From CBFIJI01 sp965662885 (GTDB lineage Bacteria > Bacteroidota > Bacteroidia > Flavobacteriales > Flavobacteriaceae), in NCBI GenBank assembly GCA_965662885.1, contig CBFIJI010000103.1:1-7289 (forward strand): a stretch of 7,289 nt of DNA, in the 5' to 3' direction. The position numbers and the translations under genes were made by a program. The number at the start of each line of letters is the position of its first letter. The stretch's first letter is position 1. Shown here piece by piece: positions 1-6,888 of the stretch. The notes beneath the pieces are model-generated. The model made no database searches. It was not told the origin of the DNA and worked only from the letters and a program-made list of their open reading frames with translations.

Positions 1-1
1 T

Positions 2-604
2 GGGGATACTCCTAAGAAGGTTTTTCATAAAGAAGTATTAAATCCATCCATATGTTCTGAAGAAACGTTGAAAAAAGTACAAGCCATGCTTTTTAATGTT
101 GTGGATAAAAAATGGGGAACCGCCCATCGAATTAAAGATGAAGGTTTGCAAATATCAGGTAAAACAGGGACTTGTCAGGTAGATTATACAACTGATAATG
201 TAGAGTATATTTCCAGTTTTGTGGGGTATTTTCCCTCGGAGGCGCCGAAGTATTCCTGTATCGTGGTAATCCATCGTCCCAATAAATCAAAAGGATATTA
301 TGGTGCAACAGTGGCGGCACCTGTATTCAAAAAAATTGCAGAAAACATATACAACTCAATTCCTGAACAAATTCCCCTTAAGTCAGCTTATTTAAATGAC
401 TTAAAACCTGAATTAGCAAAACCCTATGAGGATTTTCAGCTCATCCCTGATTTGAGTGGCTATACAGTTCGAGAAGCAGTTGTTGTTTTGGAAAGATTAG
501 GACTTAATGTTGCTGTAAAAGGACTTGGAAGAGTAAAACAGCAATCCATAAAACCAGGAACGCCAATTAAAGCAGGGCAATCCATAACGCTAACCCTGTC
601 ATGA
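2..604 (+). CDS. ftsI: Division-specific peptidoglycan D,D-transpeptidase (FtsI/PBP3 type) with C-terminal PASTA domain, 5'-truncated
   Basis: This is the C-terminal 200 residues of a class B penicillin-binding protein; the frame is open to the left edge, so the start, the membrane anchor and the SxxK and SxN active-site motifs lie outside the window. The third transpeptidase motif, KTGT, is at residues 54-57 of the fragment (nt 161-172). The segment YYGATVAAPVF near residues 97-107 is the usual end of the transpeptidase fold. Residues about 148-200 (from IPDLSGYTVREA to the end) form a single PASTA domain. The family cross-links septal peptidoglycan on the outer face of the cytoplasmic membrane and works with FtsW, which is encoded further downstream. 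The stop codon overlaps the murE start (ATGA), which suggests translational coupling. A TTG at 68 is not the real start, because conserved sequence continues upstream of it. FtsI rather than another class B PBP is inferred from its position directly before murE. Confidence 0.93.
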   Translation, partial: GDTPKKVFHKEVLNPSICSEETLKKVQAMLFNVVDKKWGTAHRIKDEGLQISGKTGTCQVDYTTDNVEYISSFVGYFPSEAPKYSCIVVIHRPNKSKGYYGATVAAPVFKKIAENIYNSIPEQIPLKSAYLNDLKPELAKPYEDFQLIPDLSGYTVREAVVVLERLGLNVAVKGLGRVKQQSIKPGTPIKAGQSITLTLS

Positions 605-2049
605 AGAATTTAAAAGAATTACTTTACAAGGTTCCCATAGAAGGGGTTTCAGGAGGCATGGAAATTCCTGTTACTGCCTTGTGTTTTGATTCCAGAAAGG
701 TGACTAAGAATAGTGCTTTTGTTGCTTTAAAGGGGAGTGTTGTTGATGGTCATCATTTTATTAATACAGCCATTGAAAAAGGAGCTTCAACAATTGTTTG
801 TGAACATTTTCCAGAGTCAATGGTAAAGGAGGTGACTTATGTACAAGTGACCAATGCACATCGTGCCTTAGGGATTATGGCCGATCACTTTTTTGACCAT
901 CCATCACGAAAATTAAGCTTGGTAGGCGTAACAGGAACAAACGGAAAAACAACAATAGCTACCTTACTCTACACCCTTTTTAAACAACAAGGTTATGAGT
1001 CTGGCTTACTGTCAACCGTAGCCATACGCTATTCGGAATTTACTGTCCAAGCCACTCATACAACACCTGACCCTATAGAGATAAATACCCATTTACAAAA
1101 AATGTTAGCAGCTGGTGTTACCCATTGCTTTATGGAGGTCTCCTCCCATGGTATTGCGCAAAATAGAATCTCAGGACTTCATTTCTCTGGAGGGATATTT
1201 ACTAACCTAACCCATGATCATCTAGACTATCACAAGACGTTTGAAGATTATCGGAACATTAAAAAGGTGTTTTTTGATGAACTACCAAAAGAAGCATTTG
1301 CATTGACCAATATTGATGACAAAAATGGTCGTTTTATGCTTCAAAACACAAAGGCAAAACACTACAGTTATGCCCTGACCCAATTTGGAGATTTTAATGT
1401 CAAGATTTTGGAAAATCATCTCTCGGGTATGTTGTTAAAGATTGATCAGCACGAAGTATGGACTTCTTTAGTAGGGAAATTTAATGCCCTTAATTTAATG
1501 GCTGTTTTTGCAACGTCTAAGCTTTTAGGACTGGAAACACTTGATATTTTAAGACAAATCAGCCAATTACAAAGTGTACCAGGTCGTTTTCAACTTTTAC
1601 ACGCAAAAAACAATGTCACTGTAGTCGTGGATTATGCCCATACCCCAGATGCTTTAAAGAATACTTTAAATACGATTAATGAGATGCGTACCAAAAATGA
1701 ATCCTTAATTACAGTTGTTGGTTGTGGAGGAAATCGTGATCGTGACAAACGTCCAATGATTGGCCATGAAGCAGCTATAGGAAGTGATAAGGTGATTTTT
1801 ACTTCTGATAATCCAAGAGATGAAGACCCTACGGCAATTATCAATGAAATCATTGGTGGTGTTGCTGCTGAGGACTATAAAAAAGTAGTCAAGATTACAC
1901 AACGGGAAGAAGCTATTGCGGTTGCAAGTCAATTGAGTCAAAAAGGAGATATTGTTTTAATTGCTGGAAAGGGGCATGAAGATTATCAAGAGATCAATGG
2001 AAAAAAAATGCCATTTGATGATTATCAAATAGCACAAAAATATTTCTAA
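601..2049 (+). CDS. murE: UDP-N-acetylmuramoyl-L-alanyl-D-glutamate--2,6-diaminopimelate ligase (MurE)
   Basis: Cytoplasmic ATP-dependent Mur ligase of 482 residues, normal for the family. It adds the third amino acid to UDP-MurNAc-L-Ala-D-Glu. The N-terminal UDP-substrate domain covers about residues 1-105 (with FDSRKV near 29-34). The central ATPase domain has the P-loop GTNGKTT at 112-118, HTTPDP at 153-158, and SSHG at 181-184. K221 (in YRNIKK) is the likely carbamylated lysine. The C-terminal domain holds VDYAHTPDAL at 343-352, GCGGNRDRDKRP at 374-385, DNPRDEDP at 403-410 and GKGHEDYQ at 456-463. DNPR, together with G456 and E460 of GKGHE, matches the signature of enzymes that accept meso-diaminopimelate (EC 6.3.2.13) rather than L-lysine. 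The ATG at 601 overlaps the ftsI stop by 4 nt and gives a complete N-terminus. Unlike the order in E. coli, murF does not follow; mraY comes directly next. Confidence 0.97.
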   Translation: MKNLKELLYKVPIEGVSGGMEIPVTALCFDSRKVTKNSAFVALKGSVVDGHHFINTAIEKGASTIVCEHFPESMVKEVTYVQVTNAHRALGIMADHFFDHPSRKLSLVGVTGTNGKTTIATLLYTLFKQQGYESGLLSTVAIRYSEFTVQATHTTPDPIEINTHLQKMLAAGVTHCFMEVSSHGIAQNRISGLHFSGGIFTNLTHDHLDYHKTFEDYRNIKKVFFDELPKEAFALTNIDDKNGRFMLQNTKAKHYSYALTQFGDFNVKILENHLSGMLLKIDQHEVWTSLVGKFNALNLMAVFATSKLLGLETLDILRQISQLQSVPGRFQLLHAKNNVTVVVDYAHTPDALKNTLNTINEMRTKNESLITVVGCGGNRDRDKRPMIGHEAAIGSDKVIFTSDNPRDEDPTAIINEIIGGVAAEDYKKVVKITQREEAIAVASQLSQKGDIVLIAGKGHEDYQEINGKKMPFDDYQIAQKYF

Positions 2050-2063
2050 AAGAAATTAATATT

Positions 2064-3287
2064 ATGTTGTATTACTTATTTGAATACTTAGAAAAAGAAT
2101 ACCAATTTACTGGGGCAACATTATTTCAATTTTTATCATTTAGAAGTGCTTTTGCCGTTTTGCTCTCTTTGTTGTTTTCCATGGTTGTTGGAAAGCGAAT
2201 CATCCGGTTTTTAAAAAAGCTGCAAATTGGAGAATCTGTTCGTGATCTAGGGCTTGAAGGGCAAAAAGAAAAAGAAGGTACTCCAACAATGGGAGGGATC
2301 ATTATTATTTTAAGCACCTTAATACCTGTTCTTCTTTTAGCCCGTCTGGATAATATTTACATCATCTTACTTTTAGTCACCATGTTGTGGATTGGGGCCA
2401 TTGGCTTAACGGATGATTATATCAAAGTATTTAAAAAAGATAAAAAAGGACTGAAGGGAAAATTTAAAATCATTGGACAAATTATTTTAGGTGTTTTTGT
2501 TGGAAGTGTTCTTTATTTCCATCCTGAGGTTACTGTTCGAGCAGAAAACAGTACGACTACCCCTGTAATATCAATTTCCCCAACCAAAATAAAAATGTCT
2601 GATAAAAAGGCGACACTCACCACCATTCCGATGTTTAAAAATAATGAATTTGACTACAGTTCATTGGTTCGTTGGATTTCTGAGGACGCAAAAAAGTATA
2701 CGTGGTTGGTTTTTATCCCGATTGTACTCTTTATTATTACCGCTGTTTCTAATGGCGCTAACCTAACAGATGGTATAGATGGTCTTGCCGCTGGAAGTTC
2801 CGCAATAATTGTTTTTGCATTGGGTGTTTTTGCTTGGGTTTCTGGAAATATCATTTTTTCTAACTACTTAAACATCATGTATATCCCAAATGTCGGGGAA
2901 ATCTCCATTTTTATTGCTGCATTTCTAGGGGCATTGATTGGATTTTTGTGGTACAACACTTTTCCAGCAACCATCTTTATGGGCGATACGGGAAGCCTTA
3001 CTATCGGAGCATTAATTTCAGTCATCGCTATTATTGTTCGGAAAGAACTATTGATTCCTTTACTATGTGGAATCTTTTTTATAGAAACGGTATCAGTACT
3101 TATTCAAGTAGGCTATTTTAAATACACCAAGCGAAAAACTGGAATTGGGAAACGCGTGTTTAAAATGGCACCCCTTCATCATCATTATCAAAAGTTAGGT
3201 TTTCACGAAAGTAAAATAGTTGCTCGCTTTTGGATTTTAGGTATCCTCCTTGCTGTTTTAACGATTGTAACACTCAAGATAAGATAA
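2064..3287 (+). CDS. mraY: Phospho-N-acetylmuramoyl-pentapeptide-transferase (MraY, lipid I synthase)
   Basis: Integral membrane enzyme (EC 2.7.8.13) that transfers phospho-MurNAc-pentapeptide from UDP to undecaprenyl phosphate, giving lipid I. I count about ten hydrophobic segments, near residues 26-44, 76-93, 97-115, 136-152, 213-230, 241-260, 280-297, 312-326, 328-350 and 386-404. Cytoplasmic catalytic motifs are present: GTPTMGG at 72-78, the aspartate pair in LTDDYIK (D117, D118), NLTDGIDGLA at 233-242, FMGDTGS at 305-311 with D308 as the nucleophile or Mg-ligand candidate, and APLHHHYQ at 369-376. The protein has 407 residues against about 360 in E. coli; the excess is mostly a polar, Ser/Thr/Lys-rich loop at about 152-212 between segments 4 and 5, predicted to be periplasmic. 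The start lies 14 nt after murE with A-rich sequence but no Shine-Dalgarno motif. The stop shares one base with the murD start. Confidence 0.97.
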   Translation: MLYYLFEYLEKEYQFTGATLFQFLSFRSAFAVLLSLLFSMVVGKRIIRFLKKLQIGESVRDLGLEGQKEKEGTPTMGGIIIILSTLIPVLLLARLDNIYIILLLVTMLWIGAIGLTDDYIKVFKKDKKGLKGKFKIIGQIILGVFVGSVLYFHPEVTVRAENSTTTPVISISPTKIKMSDKKATLTTIPMFKNNEFDYSSLVRWISEDAKKYTWLVFIPIVLFIITAVSNGANLTDGIDGLAAGSSAIIVFALGVFAWVSGNIIFSNYLNIMYIPNVGEISIFIAAFLGALIGFLWYNTFPATIFMGDTGSLTIGALISVIAIIVRKELLIPLLCGIFFIETVSVLIQVGYFKYTKRKTGIGKRVFKMAPLHHHYQKLGFHESKIVARFWILGILLAVLTIVTLKIR

Positions 3288-4618
3288 TGAAAGAAAAAAT
3301 TGTCATTTTGGGTTCTGGAGAAAGTGGTTTAGGTGCTGTTTTATTGGCTAAAAAAAATGACTTTGCAGTTTTCTTGTCTGATATCAATAAAATTGATGAT
3401 GAAGTAAAAAAGACCTTAAGAGAATTGGATGTTCCTTGGGAGGAAAACCAACATACACTTGCAAAAATGTTGGATGCAGCTTGGGTGGTTAAAAGTCCAG
3501 GAATTCCAAATCACTCAACAATCATAAAAAGTTTGATTGAAAAAGGATTAAAAATAATATCTGAAATCGAATTTGCTTCACGTTTTACAGAAGCTACCCT
3601 AGTTGGGATCACAGGAAGTAACGGAAAAACAACTACCTCATTAATGACCTACGATATCCTAAAAAATGCAGGATTTAATGTGGGTTTGGCAGGAAATATT
3701 GGATCGAGCTTTGCACGACAAGTTGCCACTAAAAAACATGATTTCTATGTTTTAGAAATAAGTAGCTTTCAGTTGGATGACATTATTGATTTTAACCCAC
3801 ACTTTGCAGTTGTCACCAACATTATACCAGATCATTTAGACCGTTACAACAATAAATTTGAGCAATACATCCAATCAAAAATGCGGATAACAGAAAATCA
3901 AACAAACAAGGAGTTTTTGTTGTTTAATGCAGATGATAATGTATTACAAGAGGCGATTAACACCTCCAATTCTAAGGCGCAACAATTTTCTTTTGGGACA
4001 CGTCAACCAGCCACTACCCATTTCGAGGATAACCACATAATTATTAATAATCATCAAACTACTGATATGATAAACACTGATTCCATTTCATTTTCTGGCC
4101 GTCATAATTTACTTAATGCATTGGCTGCCAGTACGATCGCTAGCTTATTAGAAGTCAGCAAGGACGCTATTCGTGAAAGTTTATTGCATTTTAAAGGTGC
4201 TCCGCATCGGATGGAAAATGTGCTGGAGATCCAAAAAGTTCAGTATATCAACGACTCTAAAGCAACCAATGTCAATGCAACTTATTTTGCTCTAGAAAGT
4301 GTTAAGCGCCCTTTAGTTTGGATCGTGGGTGGTGTTGATAAAGGAAATGATTACAGCTGCCTTTTACCTTTAGTCCGAGAGAAAGTCAAAGGCATCATTT
4401 GTTTGGGTCAGGACAATGAAAAAATAAAGGAAGTCTTCGGAGGTGTCATTGATTTTATGTTCGAAACACAATCCATCACGGAAGCCGTTAAAGTAGCTCA
4501 TAAGATTACACAACCGAAAGAAGCAGTTCTTCTTTCTCCAGCATGTGCCAGTTTTGACCTATTTGAAAATTATGAAGACAGAGGAAATCAGTTTAAAAAA
4601 GCAATTAGAAATTTATAA
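3287..4618 (+). CDS. murD: UDP-N-acetylmuramoylalanine--D-glutamate ligase (MurD)
   Basis: Cytoplasmic Mur ligase (EC 6.3.2.9) that adds D-glutamate to UDP-MurNAc-L-Ala. Its 443 residues match the usual family length. The N-terminal Rossmann-like domain opens with IVILGSGESGLGA at 5-17 and has KSPGIP at 69-74. The ATPase P-loop is GSNGKTT at 110-116, followed by LEISSFQLD at 156-164 and NIIPDHLDRY at 178-187. The C-terminal domain shows GAPHRME at 304-310, NDSKATN at 322-328 and the conserved tail SPACASFDLF at 417-426, then NYEDRGNQF. The start is taken as the ATG at 3287, which forms TAATG with the mraY stop and puts the Rossmann strand right at the N-terminus. An in-frame ATG at 3230 would add 19 residues that are only out-of-frame mraY sequence. 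The one-base overlap suggests reinitiation after mraY. Confidence 0.97.
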   Translation: MKEKIVILGSGESGLGAVLLAKKNDFAVFLSDINKIDDEVKKTLRELDVPWEENQHTLAKMLDAAWVVKSPGIPNHSTIIKSLIEKGLKIISEIEFASRFTEATLVGITGSNGKTTTSLMTYDILKNAGFNVGLAGNIGSSFARQVATKKHDFYVLEISSFQLDDIIDFNPHFAVVTNIIPDHLDRYNNKFEQYIQSKMRITENQTNKEFLLFNADDNVLQEAINTSNSKAQQFSFGTRQPATTHFEDNHIIINNHQTTDMINTDSISFSGRHNLLNALAASTIASLLEVSKDAIRESLLHFKGAPHRMENVLEIQKVQYINDSKATNVNATYFALESVKRPLVWIVGGVDKGNDYSCLLPLVREKVKGIICLGQDNEKIKEVFGGVIDFMFETQSITEAVKVAHKITQPKEAVLLSPACASFDLFENYEDRGNQFKKAIRNL

Positions 4619-4621
4619 ACC

Positions 4622-5815
4622 ATGTTGAATGTTATAAAAGGAGATAAAGTATTGTGGGTCATCTTGGCCCTACTTGCTATTTTCTCCTTTTTACCGGTTT
4701 TTAGTGCCAGTTCCAATTTGACTTACGTCATCGGTAAAGGAACTCCTTGGGGGTATTTGACCAAACACTTAGTCATTCTAGTTATTGGGTTTGTATTGAT
4801 GTTCTTGGTTCATAAAATTCCCTATAACTATTTTAAAGGTATTTCTATTTTAATGCTTCCGATAGTAGTTCTTCTTCTTGTTTACACCGCATCACAAGGA
4901 ACCGTAATTGAAGGAGCAAATGCAAGTCGATGGATTCAAATTCCAATCATTGGTTTAAGCTTTCAAACCTCCACCTTAGCGTCTGTGGTATTGATGATTT
5001 ATGTAGCACATTATTTATCAAAAACCGAGACCCATCGGCCCTTTTTTAAGACTTCTTTTCTTCCATTGTGGTTCCCCGTTTTTGTCGTTGTTTTTTTAAT
5101 TCTTCCGGCCAATTTGTCCACCGCAGGATTACTTTTAATGATGGTATTTATATTGAGTTTTTTAGGGGGCTATCCTCTGCGATATTTACTGGGAATGATG
5201 GGTACAGCCCTACTGATTCTCCTATTGTTTTTTCTTGTCTCTAAGAGTTTTCCAGACTTGATGCCCAATCGAATTGATACGTGGATGAGTCGTGTTGAAA
5301 GTTTTTTTAATGACGATCCAGCCAATAATTATCAAATTGAAAAGGCAAAGACAGCCATTGCATCTGGGGGAGTTGTGGGTATGGGAGCAGGACAAAGTTT
5401 AATGAAAAATTTTCTTCCTCAAAGTTCTTCCGATTTTATTTATGCCATTATCGTGGAAGAATTTGGTATGCTTGGCGGAATTGGGTTGGTCATGCTCTAT
5501 GTATTATTACTTTTTAGAGTTTTGGTCATTGCCAATCGAACAGAAAATATTTTTGGCAAATTGTTGGTCATTGGTTTGGGACTCTTAATTATTTTTCAAG
5601 CTTTTGTAAATATGGGAGTAGCCCTTCAGGTTTTTCCAGTTACTGGGCAGACGTTACCCATGATCAGTAGTGGTGGAACCTCTGCTTGGATGACCTGCGT
5701 CGCTTTTGGAATTATTTTAAGTGTTAGTACTTCTTTTGGTAAAAAAGAGGATGGAGCGTCACAGCTCGATATAAAAGACGATAACCCCTTATCCATTTTA
5801 AGTGAAACCCTATAA
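4622..5815 (+). CDS. ftsW: Septal peptidoglycan polymerase of the SEDS family (FtsW)
   Basis: Polytopic membrane protein of 397 residues with about ten hydrophobic segments (near 11-29, 47-64, 73-89, 115-133, 146-163, 164-183, 187-207, 275-303, 312-335 and 345-371). SEDS proteins polymerise glycan strands from lipid II; FtsW does so at the septum with its partner FtsI. Visible SEDS landmarks are ANASRWIQI at 99-107, the large extracytoplasmic loop with NNYQIEKAKTAIASGG at 235-250, GAGQSLMKNFLPQSSSDFIYA at 255-275, and ISSGGTSAW at 348-356. D271 in SDFIYA aligns with the essential aspartate of RodA/FtsW. Where many FtsW proteins have PDLGT, this one reads ANLSTA at 163-168, a form I recall from Bacteroidota. 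FtsW rather than RodA is inferred from its position between murD and murG. It starts 3 nt after murD, and its polar C-terminal tail (about 372-397) contains the murG start. Confidence 0.95.
   Translation: MLNVIKGDKVLWVILALLAIFSFLPVFSASSNLTYVIGKGTPWGYLTKHLVILVIGFVLMFLVHKIPYNYFKGISILMLPIVVLLLVYTASQGTVIEGANASRWIQIPIIGLSFQTSTLASVVLMIYVAHYLSKTETHRPFFKTSFLPLWFPVFVVVFLILPANLSTAGLLLMMVFILSFLGGYPLRYLLGMMGTALLILLLFFLVSKSFPDLMPNRIDTWMSRVESFFNDDPANNYQIEKAKTAIASGGVVGMGAGQSLMKNFLPQSSSDFIYAIIVEEFGMLGGIGLVMLYVLLLFRVLVIANRTENIFGKLLVIGLGLLIIFQAFVNMGVALQVFPVTGQTLPMISSGGTSAWMTCVAFGIILSVSTSFGKKEDGASQLDIKDDNPLSILSETL
5799..5815 (+). promoter_or_regulatory. ftsW/murG overlap with TAA-GTG start junction
   Basis: The last 14 nt of ftsW (5802-5815) are also the first codons of murG in another frame. 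A stop codon in the murG frame sits directly before the GTG start, so initiation cannot move further upstream. No Shine-Dalgarno sequence precedes the GTG. The layout fits translation of murG by ribosomes already engaged on ftsW (translational coupling); that mechanism is inferred, while the overlap and the codons are read directly. Confidence 0.75.
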
Positions 5816-6887
5816 GTTTATCATATCAGGAGGCGGAACAGGGGGACATATTTTCCCTGCATTAGCCATTGCGTCTGAATTAAAGAAACGATTTGACGAT
5901 GCTTCCTTTTTATTTGTTGGTGCCCTTGGAAAAATGGAAATGGAAAAAGTCCCTGCACATGGTTTTTCCATCAAGGGCGTATGGATCGATGGCTTTCAAC
6001 GTTCCTTATCCCTTAGGAATCTAATGTTCCCGATTAAGTTACTTGTGAGTTTGTTCCAAGCTTATTTTATTCTAAAACGCTTTAACCCTGACATAGCCAT
6101 TGGAACCGGAGGTTTTGCAAGCGGTTCTTTATTGATCGTTGCTCAATGGTTGAAAATTCCAACCTTAATCCAAGAACAAAACTCCTACCCGGGAATTACC
6201 AATAAGATTTTGGCACGAAGGGTGGATAAGATATGCGTAGCTTTTTCAGGATTAGAACGTTATTTCCCAAAGGAAAAAATACAACTCACTGGAAATCCAA
6301 TTCGCCCTGAAATTCAAAATATAATGGTACAGAGTCAGGCAGCAAAATTATTTTTTGGTCTAAAAGCAACGCAAAAAACACTCTTGATATTAGGGGGCAG
6401 TTTAGGTGCTCGTAGAATAAACGAATTGGTGGCTGATCATGTGTCGTTTTTTAAAGCGGAAGGGTATCAAGTCCTTTGGCAATGTGGCTCGCTCTACTAT
6501 GAAAAATATAAAGACTTATCACAAGAAGGTGTTAGAGTAGTCCCCTTTGTTGCAAAAATGGACCATGCATTTGCTGCCGCTGATTTTATTATTTCAAGGT
6601 CTGGGGCGGGAACCTTAGCCGAATTATGTAGTGTCGCAAAACCGGTTATTCTGATTCCCTCACCGAATGTTGCTGAGAACCATCAATACCATAATGCGAA
6701 AGCCTTATCTGCAAACGATGCAGCAGTTGTTATAGAAGAAATCAATTTAAACCAAAATTTTAAAACAGCATTTAAAAAATTAAGCAATTCGCCTTCTTTA
6801 TTGTTAGAAATGCATCGACAATTAAAGCACTTGGCAAAACCTGATGCAGCAAAAGTAATTGTTGATCAAATTGAAGAATTATTATAA
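5802..6887 (+). CDS. murG: UDP-N-acetylglucosamine--lipid I N-acetylglucosaminyltransferase (MurG, lipid II synthase)
   Basis: Peripheral membrane GT28-family glycosyltransferase (EC 2.4.1.227) on the cytoplasmic face; it adds GlcNAc to lipid I and so completes lipid II. The protein has 361 residues, normal for the family. The N-terminal acceptor domain has GGGTGGHIFPALA at 10-22 (H16 is the conserved histidine), GTGGFASG at 101-108 and EQNSYPGITN at 125-134. The C-terminal UDP-GlcNAc domain begins near GGSLGARRIN at 198-207 and has ISRSGAGTLAEL at 264-275 (E274 is likely the ribose-binding glutamate) and PSPNVAENHQ at 286-295. The start is a GTG at 5802, inside ftsW. A TAA stop at 5799-5801 in the murG frame lies directly before it, and the next in-frame ATG falls after the glycine-rich motif, so the GTG is the only conventional start that keeps the fold intact. 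Confidence 0.96.
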   Translation: MKPYKFIISGGGTGGHIFPALAIASELKKRFDDASFLFVGALGKMEMEKVPAHGFSIKGVWIDGFQRSLSLRNLMFPIKLLVSLFQAYFILKRFNPDIAIGTGGFASGSLLIVAQWLKIPTLIQEQNSYPGITNKILARRVDKICVAFSGLERYFPKEKIQLTGNPIRPEIQNIMVQSQAAKLFFGLKATQKTLLILGGSLGARRINELVADHVSFFKAEGYQVLWQCGSLYYEKYKDLSQEGVRVVPFVAKMDHAFAAADFIISRSGAGTLAELCSVAKPVILIPSPNVAENHQYHNAKALSANDAAVVIEEINLNQNFKTAFKKLSNSPSLLLEMHRQLKHLAKPDAAKVIVDQIEELL

Positions 6888-6888
6888 A

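Noticed and set aside
68..70. TTG as the start of a 178-residue protein
   Set aside because: The frame is open to the left edge and the upstream 22 codons are consistent with the transpeptidase domain, so this is an internal leucine codon of truncated ftsI.
132..320. Minus-strand open frame of 62 codons inside ftsI
   Set aside because: It lies wholly within the conserved transpeptidase and PASTA coding sequence, and its translation resembles no family I know; it is a shadow frame.
1632..1941. Two overlapping minus-strand open frames (73 and 78 codons) inside murE
   Set aside because: They cover the conserved MurE C-terminal domain, overlap each other in different frames, and look like chance openings in AT-rich coding DNA.
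2050..2063. Regulatory element or promoter in the murE-mraY gap
   Set aside because: Only 14 AT-rich nucleotides are available, with no hairpin or recognisable promoter; it looks like an ordinary A-rich leader before a start codon.
2126..2854. Minus-strand open frames at 2126-2317 and 2654-2854 inside mraY
   Set aside because: Both are antisense to conserved MraY motifs and show no family-like sequence or spacing to neighbours.
3230..3286. Possible N-terminal extension of MurD from an in-frame ATG at 3230
   Set aside because: The 19 extra residues are an out-of-frame reading of the mraY 3' end, are cysteine- and proline-rich, and would precede a Rossmann strand that normally starts the protein. 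The ATG at 3287 gives the standard length.
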